Counted from the stretch's first letter, positions 1 to 11,927 are shown. The stretch is 64,000 nucleotides of DNA from Ophiosphaerella korrae (GCA_028456385.1 JALNQF010000027.1:62001-126000); one strand, 5' to 3'. Numbers and translations are program-made. Notes: a model not told the origin generated them from the sequence alone.

Positions 1-2049
1 ATACTTTAAACTATATAAAGAAAAAAGTAGGATAGAGGTTACTATATACTAGGTTCTAAGAACTATAATTAGCTAATATAGACTCTTAGACAAGATTATT
101 ATAGATAGAGACGTAAGATTTATATTAAAACTATAGAAAATAAGAATAGTATAAATAGGAATTAATTATACAATGTTAACAGCATATTACTTATAAATAG
201 ATAGATAATTAGAACGTATAAACTAGATAGTAGAATAGTACTTAAGATACTACCTTAACTATAACTAGAACAACTAGGTATAGTTACTACCTATAGTATA
301 GTTAGTATACAACAGCGCAAAGAATATAGTAATAAGAGTATTACTTTTCTTTATAAACTATAGATTTAACCCTAGTATATACTAAACACTAAGAACTAAA
401 GAATCCTAGTTACTAAGAGGAGAAAACCTTGCAAATAGACTTAAGGAAATACACGATTAACTAAGATAGGATATAGAATTTCTACACAATTAAATAGTAA
501 AATATTATAATAAAAAATACTAGGAAAGACCTTAATTTAGAGAAGAAGAAAAAGTATAGTTAGTCTAAAAGAATATTAAAAGTAAACAACTAAGCCTAAA
601 ACTAGATTACGTTAAGATAAGACTATATAAGATTAAGAAGAAAGTTATACTAGTTATATTTAAACTAAAATTACTAAGTAAAATAAAGATATACCTAATA
701 TTCTATATAGTACTACTAGAATAAGTATTATAAGACGTAGAACTACTAGTATACAAAGTAGACACGTATAGAGAACAAGAAGAATAGAAAATAAAAGAAA
801 TCTTAGTATACTAGTTCTATAATAGTAAGAACTATTACCTAGTAAAATAGATAGGTATAGACGAAAAAAGACAACTATAGGAAGAAATATAGGAACTAGA
901 AGATAACCTTAATTACTCTAAGAAACTAGCAGAGTTCTAAAATTAAAACTCTCTAGAGCGCCTTATAGTAAACTAAGAAAATTAACGTTACTACTACTAA
1001 ATAGAGAGGCGATAGAAACGCCTAATATAATAGGAGTAGCCTCTACTATAGCCTTAAAATTAAGCTTAGACTCTATAAGAGTAGCCTACGTAATAAACTT
1101 TTTATTATTTAAGGCCTTCGTCTTATAAAGATAAACTAGACAAGTATAATTTTCTACCTATATACTTAGAATCTAATTACGTTCTTTTTTAGCCTTAGTA
1201 ATCTATTTAGATAGTTTATCTTAAGTATAGTTAATAGCTCTCCCTATTATAAATAAGTATAGACGCGTAAATAAGTATTATTAACTTATACTCTACAAGA
1301 GACACGCTAGAAAGATTATAAGACGTATAAGTATTAGTATAAATATATACCTTATAGGCCTTACTATATTTTAAAGAAATATACTCTATAAGAGGATTTA
1401 AAGATTTATAATAAGAATAAGGAAATATAGTAATACTATAACGTAATATATAATTTGCTAATTAAAGATAACAAAGGGTAGATTTAGTAGGTATAAGGGA
1501 AGATAAGGAACTCTACATTAATAAAGAAACTAGGTTAATAACTCTAGCTCTAGGATAGATAAACTAGAACCTACCTAGAAGGGGAGATAGTGTTATAGGC
1601 GTAACAAGAGAAATTAAGATAGAACTAATTAGTCCTAACTTAGGTGCTAACAAAGTATAGGACAAGTAGGGTAATAACCTTAATTAGGAGACTACTTACA
1701 ACTAGGATACTTAGTAGTAATCTATAATTACGTATAAATAGATTAGGGTAATCTATAATAACGTATAAATAGATTAAGGTAATCTATAGTTACGTATAAA
1801 TAGATTAGTAGTAATCTATAGTGTTGTATAAATAGATTAGTATAAGTATATAGTTAATAGAATACGCATTATTAGGATAGTATTAGTAATCTAATTTCTA
1901 ACCTAGAACGCTAATATTTAATATTGTACACATAAATTAACTATTGTTTATAGTTATTACTAATTATAATATAAACTTTTGCTATTACCTCTTAATCTAC
2001 TAATAACCCTAGAGGTCTCTAAGAAGTCGACCCTAGTAACCCTATTATA
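1..2049 (+). mobile_element. RIP-degraded Ty3/gypsy chromovirus, family B, copy 1 (3' part with LTR)
   Basis: No open frame survives, but reading through TAA/TAG reveals the second half of a gypsy integrase near 60-330 (an IIxDRD-like block, then a TAYxLQxDRQxE-like block) and a decayed chromodomain-like YYLVKQ block near 830. Stops sit where related elements have Gln or Trp, the expected result of RIP (C-to-T on either strand). A purine-rich tract (1579-1590) and an LTR beginning TGTTATAGG (1591) follow. Positions 1-1700 run parallel to about 5990-7690, so this is a second copy of the same family. The 5' part lies outside the window. Family and order of domains are clear; boundaries are approximate. 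Confidence 0.85.
1591..2049 (+). repeat. 3' LTR of family B copy 1
   Basis: The LTR starts TGTTATAGGCG directly after a polypurine tract and ends near CCTATTATA, a likely RIP-altered form of the CCTGTTACA seen at the end of the best-preserved copy (9166). It holds about four degenerate ~30-bp tandem units (roughly 1720-1850) built around TAATCTAT...ATAGATTA. The same LTR recurs at 7583, at 8769 and, inverted, at 8212-8659. Confidence 0.75.
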
Positions 2050-5000
2050 AGTATAAGATAGAAGTAAAGTTTTTAAGATATATAATAGGTATTAATAAAG
2101 TTAAGATAAGCTAAGAAAAGATTAAAGTAGTAAAAGAATAGAAAGAACCTAAGATAGTTAAAGACGTATAATTGTTCCTAAGATTTATTAACTTTAACTA
2201 ATACTTTATAGAAGAATTTTCTAAGAAAGTACTACTACTTATAAAGCTTATAAAGAAAGAAATAATATAAGAATAGAGAGTAGAGTAGAAACAAGCTTAT
2301 AAGGAGCTTAAGTAAGCCTATATTATACTACTAGTTCTAAAGTAATTATATAGTAACAAGACCCTAGTTATTAAAACTAATATATCTAACCTAGCTTATA
2401 GAGCGATAGCGCTATAAGAGTATAAAGAGAAGTAGTATCTAATTATATACTATTTAGGAAAGTTTATAAAAAAAAAAAAGATACAACGTATATAATAAAG
2501 AGCTACTTATAATAGTTAATATACTTAAGTATTAGAAAGTATATACTAAAAGCGTAGTAGAAGTAATTATAAAGATAAATTATAAGAACCTAATATACTT
2601 TATAATAAGTAAGAAGTTAAAAGATAGGTAGATATAATAGTTAGAACTACTAGGACGGTATAAATTTAAGATTTAGTACGTACTAGGTAAGGAAAATAGC
2701 TAAGTAGACACGCTTAGCTAAAGATATAACATTATAAGAAAAAGATAAGTAGTAGAAGAAGCTATACTACAATATAATAGACAAAGATACCTAGTACTAA
2801 ATATATAACTAGTAGAGGAATAAGAAATTAATAACTTAGTTAAGATTATAAACAAAGTTCTAGAGGAATTATAAGAAGTAATTATATAATAATACTATAA
2901 TAACCTAGTATATAGGTACCTAGAGATTATATAAACTATAGAACTAATCTAAAGGAATTATAGATTTAGTAAAATAAAGGAGAAAGTAACGTAGTTTATT
3001 AAAGAATACGTAAATTACTAGAAGAATAAGTACAAGATATATATACTATATAAAGAAATATAGGTAATTAAAATACTAGAAGAACTATAGATAGATATTG
3101 TAATAGACTTTATTATAGGACTACTAACGTTAAAGGACCTAGTAATAAGAATAGGATATAATATAATAATAGTAATTATAGACTAATTTATAAAATACGC
3201 TAAGATAGAGAAATTCTAAAGTAACTATATAGTAAATTAGCTAGGATATATACTACTAGACGTACTAATACAAAAATATAAGATACTAAAAAGTATTATT
3301 AGTAATAGAGATAAGCTTTTTACGTCTAATTACTAGATAATACTACTTATAGTAATAGAGATAAAAAGAAAGCTATTAATAGCCTATTATCTATAGATAG
3401 ATAGATAGATAGAATAGACTAATAGAACGTTAAAGATATACCTAAGGATTTATAGTAATTAGAAGTAGAATAATTAAGTATTACTACTACTTATAGTATA
3501 ATTAGTATATAATAATAAGTACTTAAAAGTAATAAGTAAAATACTATATTTTGTAAACTATAAAATATACTCTAATTTATTTAAGAGAATACTACTAGGA
3601 CCTAAGATAGAAGTAGTATTAGTTAGAGTTAAAGATATATAAGAACTTTATAATAAGATAAGATAAAAACTAAAGAAAGCTTAGAAATAAAGTATTTTAT
3701 ATATTAACAAAAAATAAAAAATAGTCCTTTAGCTAAAAAAAGAGGATAAAGCGTATCTTTATATAAAGAATCTATAGATAAAGTAACCTAGTAAAGGACT
3801 AGACTATATTAAGGTTAGACTATTTTTAGTTAAGAAAGATAATAAGCTAGTAACAAAAACACTAAAACTACCTAAAGACGCTAAAGTATACCTTAAGTTC
3901 TATACAAGCCTACTAGAACTAGCTAAGCTAAAAATACTAGTATAGTAACAATTCTAATATTAGAAAGAGGAAGATAACAAGTTTAAAGTTAAAAACCTAT
4001 AAGAATATTAAGAAATAGGACGTAACGCCTTCTAAAGTATATAGTTTCACTAAAAGTAGCTAGTAAAGTAGAAAGGCTACCTAGTAAGTAAAAATATATA
4101 GAAACTTAAAGCTAATCTATAGAATTGTTAGTAGATACTTAAGAAGGTAAGAAATAAGTATAATATACTAGGATACATAGGATATACAAAGCTATAGCTA
4201 GGATATAATAGATATATTAGTAAAAGAAAGTTTTATAATAAACCTAACTATATAGAGCTTATAAAGTACCTTTAGTTATAATAAACTTATCTAATAAGCT
4301 AATAGTAGACTAGATAGTAAGAGAAGAGGCGATATTAATAGTAGTAGTAGAATAGTTAAGAACTTACGCTAAGACCTTATTACCTTCTTACTCTAACTCT
4401 AATACTAGGTATAAGGCCTTATAACGAGTATACTCTTTAGTAGATTTTAATATTTTCTTATTATATAGTAAATAAGTAATAATAATAGTAAGATATTTTT
4501 TATTATTATTAACCTTTTTATAGAACTCTTTATAAGTTTAATTAAGAGACTCCTAGGTTATACTAATATAGGGACGCCTTATATAAGTATACTTAGTATA
4601 CTTTAGAGTAGAATCTAGTATAACAAAATAAGAAATACCTAAGAGAGAATAATATAGATAAGGTGTTTTAGAAATATAGTTTATAGTAAGGATTTCTAAT
4701 AAGAAATAAAGTCTACAAGACTATAAGGGAGGTAATATTATAGTAAGATAGTTTTTAACCTAAAGGTAGGGTAAACTACTTATAAGCTAGACCTAGCTAA
4801 TAGAGGCCTAGGCCTAAAGATAGACTTAGCGTAAGAAAGGGAGATAGTGTTATAATACTAAGTAGTAGGTAAGCTATTATATTGTACGCAATTAGGCTAG
4901 GTAATATAGCGTAGTAGAATACGTAACTATTTAGTAGTAAACGCTCTAGAGCAAACGCTCTAGAGTAAACGCTCTAGAATAAGTACTCTAGAGTAAACGC

Positions 5001-5326
5001 TCTAGAGTAAGCGCTTAGGAATAAACGCTAGATAGTAAGTATATAGGAACGTTAATAGACCTTTATAGACTATTATGTTTAATCTCTTCTTTACTTCTTA
5101 TCCTAATAGAGTATTACAACTAATACTTTAATTAGATTCTTATCTATCTATTAATACTTATATACCTTGTAATACTCTAATAAGAGCTAACTATTAATTA
5201 AGTTAAGTAACTAACTTATTTATTAACCTTGCCCGTCTTATAGAAGCCTACTTACCCTTGTTACCTTTACTTAGTTCTAAAGACTTAACATCTTATAAGA
5301 TTTATAATAAATAAAGATCTATTACA
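2050..5326 (+). mobile_element. RIP-degraded Ty3/gypsy chromovirus, family A
   Basis: Read-through translation shows, in order, the end of the reverse transcriptase and RNase H (about 2090-2740, finishing with a YVLGKEN...DTLS-like motif), an integrase core (about 3060-3500, with DIVIDFIIGL-like and SNRDKLF-like blocks), an integrase C-terminal region, and a chromodomain-like block (about 4040-4140) in which the expected Trp codons read TAG. It then has a polypurine tract (4834-4847) and an LTR. Gag, protease and most of the RT are missing. It lies between two family B copies, which suggests nesting. Every coding segment carries many stops, so it is inactive. Confidence 0.82.
4848..5326 (+). 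repeat. 3' LTR of family A with CTCTAGAG tandem array
   Basis: The LTR begins TGTTATAATAC after GAAAGGGAGATAG and ends TCTATTACA, so TG..CA ends are kept. Inside, at about 4939-5030, there are five to six units of roughly 15 bp, each carrying the palindrome CTCTAGAG or a decayed form (AAACGCTCTAGAGT). The array is specific to family A and is absent from the family B LTRs. Confidence 0.7.
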
Positions 5327-7582
5327 ACGCTATATAAGATAGTAGGAGTTTGTATTAATATTTAATATAGAAATTATATATACTAAAGGTAAAGATAACT
5401 TATTTATAGACTCCTTAAGTAGAAGACTAGACTTAGAAGAAAAAGTAAATACTACTAGTATAGTTCTAATTAAGAATAAAAAAGGACACTTAGTCCTAAA
5501 TATACTTAAAATAGCTATAATACTTAAAAGGAAGAGTAGTAAACTAGATAAATAGATTTAGAAAGAAATAGAGAAAGCTTCTAAAGAAATAAAGAAGCTT
5601 AAAATTTAAGAAGAAATTATAAAAGTATATAGAAGAATATATATACTAAGTAAAATATAAAGAGAATTTATATAATAGTTCTATAAACTACTAGTATATA
5701 GATATTAAGGTATTAATAAAATATTAGATAGACTCTTAAGAGATTACTATATCCTAAAAGTAAGGTAACTAGTAATAGAAGTACTACGAGATTATATAGA
5801 ATACTATAGAAACAAGTATACTAGATACGCACTATATAGAATATTATAACTAGTTAAAATACTAGAAAGATCTTAAAGAGTTATTATAATAGACTTTATT
5901 ATAAAACTACTAAAGTCTAAAAACCTAATACTAGGAGTTAAATATAATAGAATCTTAATAATAGTAGATAAACTTATAAAGTACTTATACTTTAGACTAT
6001 ATAAAGAAAAAAGTAGGATAGAAGTTACTATATATTAGGTTCTAGGGACTATAGTTAGTTAATATAGTATCCTAGATAAAATTATTATAGATAGAGACGT
6101 AAGATTTATATTAAAACTATAGAAAACAATAGTAGTATTATTAGGAATCTAGTATATAATATTAATAGCATACTATCTATAGATAGATAGATAATTAGAA
6201 TATATAAACTAGATAGTAGAATAATACTTAAGATACTACCTTAACTATAAATAGAATAATTAGGTACAACTATTACTTATAGTATAGCAAGTATACAATA
6301 GCGTAAAGAATATAGTAATAAGAGTATTACTTTTCTTTATAAATTATAGATTTAACCCTAATATATACTAGATACTAAAATCCTAAGTATCTTAGTCTTT
6401 AAGAAGAGAAAACTTTATAAATAAACTTAAAGAAATATATAATTAATTATAATAGGATATAGAATTCCTATAAGATTAAATAGTAAAGTACTATAATAAG
6501 AAATACTAAAAAGGACTTTAATTTAAAGAAAGAGAAAAAGTATATTTAATATAAAGAAATATTAAAAGTAAGTAATTAAGTTCTAAACTAGATTATATTA
6601 AGATAAGGCTATATAAAATTAAAAAAGAAGTTACACTAGTTATATTTAAACTAAGACTACTAGATAAAATAAAGATATACCTAATATTCTACGTAGTACT
6701 ACTAGAAAAAGTACTATAAGAAGTAGAACTACTAGTGTACGAAGTAGACACGTATAGAGAATAAAAAGAATAAGAAGTTAAAGAAATCTTATAGTACTAG
6801 TTCTATAATAGAAGAAACTACTACCTAGTAAAATAGATAAGAAAAGATAAGAAAAGCTAACTATAAGAAGATATATAGGAACTAGAAGATAACCCTAATT
6901 ATCTTAAAAAACTAGAGGAGTTCTAAAGTTAAAACCCTCTAGACTACCTTATAGTAAACTAAGAAAATTAACGTTACTACTACTAAATAGAGAGGCGATA
7001 GGAACGCTTAATATAGTAGGAGTAAGAGTAGCCTTTATAGTAGCCTTAAAATTAAGCTTAGACTCTATAAAGATAGCCTATATAATAAACTTCTTATTAT
7101 TTAAGGCCTTTGTCTTATAAAGACAAACTAAGTAGGTATAATTTTTTACTTATATACTTAGAATCTAATTACGTTCCTTTTTAGCTTCTATAATCTATCT
7201 AGATAGTTTATTTTAAGCGTAGTTAATAGCTCTCCTTATTATAAATAAGTATAGACGCATAAATAAGTATTATTAACTTATACTCTACTAGAGATACGCT
7301 AGAAAGGTTATAAGATAAATAAGTATTAGTATAAATATACTCCTTATAAGCCTTACTATACTTTAAAGAAATATAATTTATAAGAGGATTTAAAGACTTA
7401 TAATAAGAATAAAGAAATATTATAATACTATAGCGTAATACACAATCTACTTATTAAAGATAGTAAAGGGTAGACTTTATAGGTATAAGAGAAGATAAGG
7501 AACTTAATATTAATAAGGAAACTAGATTAATAACCTTAGCCCTAGGATAGATAAACTAGGATCTACCTAGAGGGGGAGATAG

Positions 7583-8049
7583 TATTATAGGCGTAACAAG
7601 AGAAATCGAGATAGAACTAATTAATCCTAACTTAGACGCTAACAAAGTATAAGATAAGTAGAGTAATAACCTAGATTAGAAAGCGTACTATAATTTAAAT
7701 ACGTAAGACGTAAAGTAATCTATAAATACGTATAATAGATTAGAGTAATCTATAAATACGTATAATAGATTAGAGTAATCTATAAATACGTATAATAGAT
7801 TAGAGTAATCTATAAGGTTATACGAATAGATTAGCGAAGGTATATAGTTAATAGAACTATATATTATTAAGATAGTATTAGTAATTTAATCCTTTAACTA
7901 TAGAACGCTAATACAAGACAGTCGCAAGATATCTTCTATTATTTGTAGTTATTGTAGATTACTACACGAGCTTTTGTTATTAACTCTTAATCTACTAATA
8001 CCCCCTAAAGATAAGCTGCCTGTAGTCGATAATAGATAGCCTAGTAATA
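7583..8049 (+). repeat. 3' LTR of family B copy 2
   Basis: The start TATTATAGGCG (from TGTTATAGGCG) follows AGGGGGAGATAG. The first ~80 bp match copy 1 closely. It contains a well-preserved tandem array at 7716-7836. The end near 8049 is set by alignment to the other LTRs and is approximate. Confidence 0.72.
7716..7836 (+). repeat. 30-bp dyad tandem repeat inside LTR
   Basis: Three identical 30-bp units (7716-7745, 7746-7775, 7776-7805) and a partial fourth. Each unit is itself a near-palindrome: TAATCTAT, an 11-bp centre containing TACGTA, then ATAGATTA. Diverged versions occur in the LTRs at about 1720-1850 and 8894-8960. Spacing and position inside an LTR make this an LTR tandem repeat, not a CRISPR array. 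Confidence 0.85.
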
Positions 8050-8211
8050 AAGTCGTTTAGATATGTCTTAACTACTACCTAGTTAGTTCTATCTAACTTG
8101 TAACTACTTAAAGGTGCTTTACCTCCTTTCTTAGTTAAACTTTCTACTATCGTATTAGCTTAGACTATATACTACTTACGCTTTACTTCTCTAATAACTA
8201 AATTAGTAAGG

Positions 8212-8659
8212 TATAATAGGGTTACTTCTATCGACTACAAGTAACTACTATAGGGTATTAGTAGATTAAAAGTAATAGCAAAAGCTTATATAGTAATTAG
8301 ACAATAACTATAAATAATAGTTAATTTATGTGTATAATATTAAGTATTAGCGTTCTAGGTTAGAGATTAGATTACTAATACTATCTTAATAATGCGTATT
8401 GCTACTAATTATATACCTTTACTAATCTATTAATCTATTACTTGTATCTAGTCTTAGCGACTACAGATTATAGATTACTAATCTATTAATCTATGCTTAA
8501 TTTCTGTCTATACACTTTATAGATCGAGGGATTACTTACGTGTCCTAATTATAAGTAGCTTCCTAATCTAGGTTATTACTCTACTTATCCTATACTCCGT
8601 TAGTACTTAAGTTAAGACTAATTGGTTCTATCTCGATTTCTCTTGTTACGCCTATAATA
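8212..8659 (-). repeat. Inverted family B LTR (probable solo LTR)
   Basis: This stretch is the reverse complement of the family B LTR: GTTACGCCTATAATA at its right end mirrors the LTR start, TCTATCTCGATTTCTCTTG mirrors the 7600-7620 region, and TATAATAGG at 8212 mirrors the LTR end. No internal coding sequence adjoins it in the same orientation, so a solo LTR or a rearranged remnant is likely. With the LTR at 8769 it forms a large inverted pair. Confidence 0.7.
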
Positions 8660-8662
8660 TAG

Positions 8663-9166
8663 TAGGTATTAAGGGAGAGGATAAAGAACTTAATATTAAT
8701 AAAAAAACTAGATTAATTACTTTAGCTTTAGGGTAGGAAAATAAAAACCTACCTAGAAGGAAGAATAGTGTTATAGAAGTAACAGGAGAAATTAAAATAG
8801 AACTAATTAGTCCTAACTTAAGTACTAATAAAGTATAGGATAAGTAGGGTAATAACCTAGATTAGGAAACAAACTATAACCTAGACACGTAATATAAAGT
8901 AATCTATAAATACGTATAATAGATTAGAGTAATCTATAAACACGTATAATAGATTAGTATAGGTATATAGTTAGTAGCAATACGTATTATTAGGAAGGTA
9001 TTAGCAATTTAATTATTAACTACAAGCGATAGTATTTAACATTACAAAACGTCCTCTATTGTTTACAGCCTATTGTAGATTACTACACGTGCTTTTGTTA
9101 TTAACTTTCAATCTACTATACCCCCCTAGGGCACCTAGTAGTCGACGACTAGGTTAGCCTGTTACA
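8663..9166 (+). mobile_element. Third family B remnant: internal 3' tail plus LTR
   Basis: Positions 8663-8768 match the last ~100 bp before the LTR of copy 2, including the degraded polypurine tract. The LTR then runs from TGTTATAG (8769) to CCTGTTACA (9166), the only family B copy that keeps a CA end. No coding part remains. Confidence 0.7.
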
Positions 9167-9537
9167 TATTACCTATAGCGATTTTATTATTACTACTTAT
9201 TATAGGTAATAATTAGTAGATAAAGGTATGTAGGATTAAGTAATAATTATTCTATAGTTCTTAGCAAATACAAAATTACGTAGGGAGAATTAATACTACG
9301 ATCTTATAGCGCTAGGCATATAACTGTTGTAGATAGAAAACTATAGAACAATTAATTATATTAAGTAAGTTAACTAGACTCCTATCTAAGTATAGATAGA
9401 AACAAATCTCGGTCTATATACTCTGTAGCTAGAGATTTGGATCCTCTTGATACCAATATCCTTAGTATCTTCTCTTAGCAGGACAAGGTTTATCCTTTTG
9501 CAGGGCTATATCTATCTTCAGAGCTATATTCCGCAAC
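9167..9537. other. AT-rich to normal-composition transition, no gene
   Basis: Base composition climbs from the AT-rich repeat block toward that of the gene-bearing DNA. No ORF, RNA gene or repeat was recognised. Confidence 0.5.
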
Positions 9538-9539
9538 TA

Positions 9540-9918
9540 GGGTGGTAAATGGGTCCCCTTCGAAATTTCGGATGGGTTCCCAAATATCTTACCGAATACT
9601 AGTCCAAATGAGGAAATCTTTGGCTCGTTGTATAGCCTTTGCTAAGGTCTATAACTTTGTAATGTAAAGTTTCTAAATAACTCTAAAATTCTATAAGCTA
9701 GGAGGTAAAGAAGAGCGAAATTTTGGGGCTGACCCCACCCCGGTTTAGGTGGGTTCCTAAATAACTTCTGTAATATTAGAGTTGTAAAAAAACTTTATAT
9801 AACAAAAATATTCAATTACTCAAGCTCTACAAAATAAGCTAAGAATCAGATAATTTGAAAAAGTATTAGCTAAGATATAGCGAAAAGAAAAAGTTCGAAG
9901 GGGACCCATTTACCACCC
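9540..9918. mobile_element. MITE with perfect 25-bp TIRs and TA target duplication
   Basis: Terminal inverted repeats at 9540-9564 and 9894-9918 are identical over 25 bp (beginning GGGTGGTAAATGGGTCCCC). Both ends are flanked by TA (9538-9539 and 9919-9920), the target duplication of Tc1/mariner-type transposition. The 379-bp body has no coding capacity. It holds two 17-bp near-direct repeats (9574-9590 and 9751-9767, GGGTTCCyAAATAwCTT). The perfect TIRs beside heavily RIP-altered DNA suggest insertion after the main RIP episode. Its TIR differs from that of the Tc1-like element at 19839. Confidence 0.85.
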
Positions 9919-10259
9919 TATACGCAACACAAGGTGTTCCAGAATTGGTGTGGCACATCTACCTAGGCTTTGTCGACGTCCAGGGATGTCTATATACCCC
10001 ACGGGGTCCACAACCCAATACCGACAAGCGCAGGGGCGGCTGCAAACAAATCGATAAGGCTCTCAACACCTGCGCCTTCGAAGACCAACTTGAGACCCAG
10101 TTGTCCCGCCTACTAGCAATCGCCGACATTGAGGTTCTCAGCCCAAGCGTGATCCGCATTCTTGGACAAAATGCCGGAAAATTCACCTTGTGAGGCACAG
10201 ACACCATTCTCATTTGCCCGTTTTGAGACTCAGAGTAGCGCTCACTTTTCGTCGCAAAT

Positions 10260-10689
10260 GTTGCTGTTAAGAACGCAGTTCTACTCCACTACGGCAAACA
10301 ACCAAAAAAGGCTTGAATAATCAACAACACCTGGCTGGTGCGGGGTAGTTGGAGCTAAGTGCGTCAGTTCGACCCCGCCAACAGTCAGTTCAGCTTCAGT
10401 CGGCCATTTTGAGCCGAGACGCGGCCGTGTGTGCAATGGTGTGTTGTAGCTGCTGGGAGGTCCAGTATCACTGCCCGTAGTAGCGCTCGGGGCCGAGCGC
10501 TGCAGGGAAGGGAGATGTTGTCAGGTTGCAGGCTAGGCCTAAGGCCAACTGCAAGCTATAGCCGTGCGAGAGCGTAAGCCGAAACTGAAGAGCCGAGGGC
10601 CTTTCTACTCTAATAATCAATGTTATTGATTATTCAAACCTTTTTGGTTGTTTGTCGTAGTGGAGTAGAGCCGCGTTCTCAACAGTTGC
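10260..10689. repeat. Inverted repeat pair of ~67 bp with ~295-bp spacer
   Basis: The left arm 10260-10327 and right arm 10623-10689 are reverse complements at roughly 85-90% identity (shared core CTACTCCACTACGrCAAACA). The spacer is GC-rich and has no convincing ORF. It could be another non-autonomous element or two tail-to-tail fragments. No target duplication could be fixed. The rest of 9921-11114 shows nothing else I can name. Confidence 0.7.
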
Positions 10690-11114
10690 CACCCCCAAAC
10701 ACCGACACCACACCTTCCGCCGTCGTATACACAGCGAGAGACCTCTAGCCGCAGCTACCGCCACCTCATCACCCGTTTCAAAACTTGCACTAAAAGACGT
10801 CCCCAACGGAGTACCGTCCAGTCTAGGTAGCCCAGCATGTCGTTCGGAAAACTTTGCATGCACAATGTAGGCTGCTTATCCCTCAAGGCGGTACTCCATC
10901 GTGCATCACTAACATCTATACTTAAACCAGAGACAGTACATGGCTAACAAAAACCGCATTCTGCATTCTAATCTTGAACTACACTAGACTACTCTAATTC
11001 TTGTAATATACCGTCGCATCACAGCGCGTGACCCTAAAGTGTCCTTCGTATTATGTTCAAAGCCACAACCGCGAATAAAAAACCTCAGTCTGGAGATGAT
11101 TAGGAGAGACAATG

Positions 11115-11927
11115 TTATTGTCCCCCCCCCCCCCCCCCTCCCCAAGGAGAATTCGAAATCCTTGTCGACCGTGCCTGCTCGTATTCCTCCGATTGGCAGT
11201 AGGCAGAATCGACCGTGGCACTCATAGCCTCGCACTCAGCCTTCTTCCCCTTACCCACCTTGTATCCAACCCTCCCAATAGACGCCCATTGGCGAACAGG
11301 GCAGCCCCAAACAGCTCCGTCTCCACCAGCAAGCGCATGGCTATACTTACTTGCAGACTCTTGCGCGCTTTGAACCTCACACGGGCTACTTCCACCGATA
11401 AGAAGGCTGCTGCCCTCCAAACTATGTAGAACAGCTCCGTCTCTGCTCTTATGCCTGATAATAAAAGTACTCTGTACCCCGGGGCTGGATACCTCGACGG
11501 GAACAGCGTGTTCGAAAGGTACCTCAAAGAGGATAGCAGAGAGCTGTACCTGACACGTGTGCTTTGTCGCTAATCCGACCTTTGCACTGGTTACATGGAC
11601 TTTGCGGCTCTGCCGATACTGCGCCGTTAGGAAGGGTGCACTCTTGGAGTCTTGCAAAGGTATCGCGAGAGTGGCCGGCATCCCGAAGTAGGCCTGCTCC
11701 AGCTCTGGCTTGCCGTAATCTCCCATAAAAAACTGGGGTTCTCCGTAACCCGTCATGTCGGCTTTCCAAGACTTCTTGGGTGAAATAGGCGGCATTCCGC
11801 CCTGCTTACCACTGCGCTTTTGACGATAACTCGTCGTCAACACACTCTTCTGATAATACGGACGCTTGCCGTAACTCTGGCGCCTCCCGCCCTGGCGACT
11901 GGTCTTCTTGTGCGCCATGCTGAACAC
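11115..11927 (-). CDS. Hypothetical protein ORF with basic N-terminus
   Basis: An uninterrupted 270-codon frame starts MFSMAHKK, has a strongly basic first 45 residues (many Lys/Arg/Tyr), and ends in a Gly-rich tail produced by a C17 homopolymer (11122-11138 on the + strand). I do not recognise the family. Base composition is gene-like, but the artificial-looking end raises doubt that the true C-terminus is seen: a spliced or frameshifted end inside the homopolymer is possible. It could be a real orphan gene, a relic, or chance. Confidence 0.3.
   Translation of the reverse strand: MFSMAHKKTSRQGGRRQSYGKRPYYQKSVLTTSYRQKRSGKQGGMPPISPKKSWKADMTGYGEPQFFMGDYGKPELEQAYFGMPATLAIPLQDSKSAPFLTAQYRQSRKVHVTSAKVGLATKHTCQVQLSAILFEVPFEHAVPVEVSSPGVQSTFIIRHKSRDGAVLHSLEGSSLLIGGSSPCEVQSAQESASKYSHALAGGDGAVWGCPVRQWASIGRVGYKVGKGKKAECEAMSATVDSAYCQSEEYEQARSTRISNSPWGGGGGGGQ

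Larger units (their letters stand above)
5327..8049 (+). mobile_element. RIP-degraded Ty3/gypsy chromovirus, family B, copy 2
   Basis: The copy starts within the end of RNase H (YIKGKDN...SLSRR-like, about 5380-5430). It continues through an integrase (about 5640-6330; an IIIDFIIKLL-like D block, an IIIDRDVRF-like D block and a TAxxLQxDRQ-like region) and a decayed chromodomain (about 6770-6850), then the 3' non-coding region, a polypurine tract and an LTR at 7583-8049. It is collinear with copy 1 from about 5990. Stops at former Gln/Trp codons run throughout. The 5' half of the element is missing. Confidence 0.83.

Noticed and set aside
7716..7836. 30-bp direct repeats that might look like a CRISPR array
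   Set aside because: The repeats are contiguous without spacers, inside an LTR of a eukaryotic genome.
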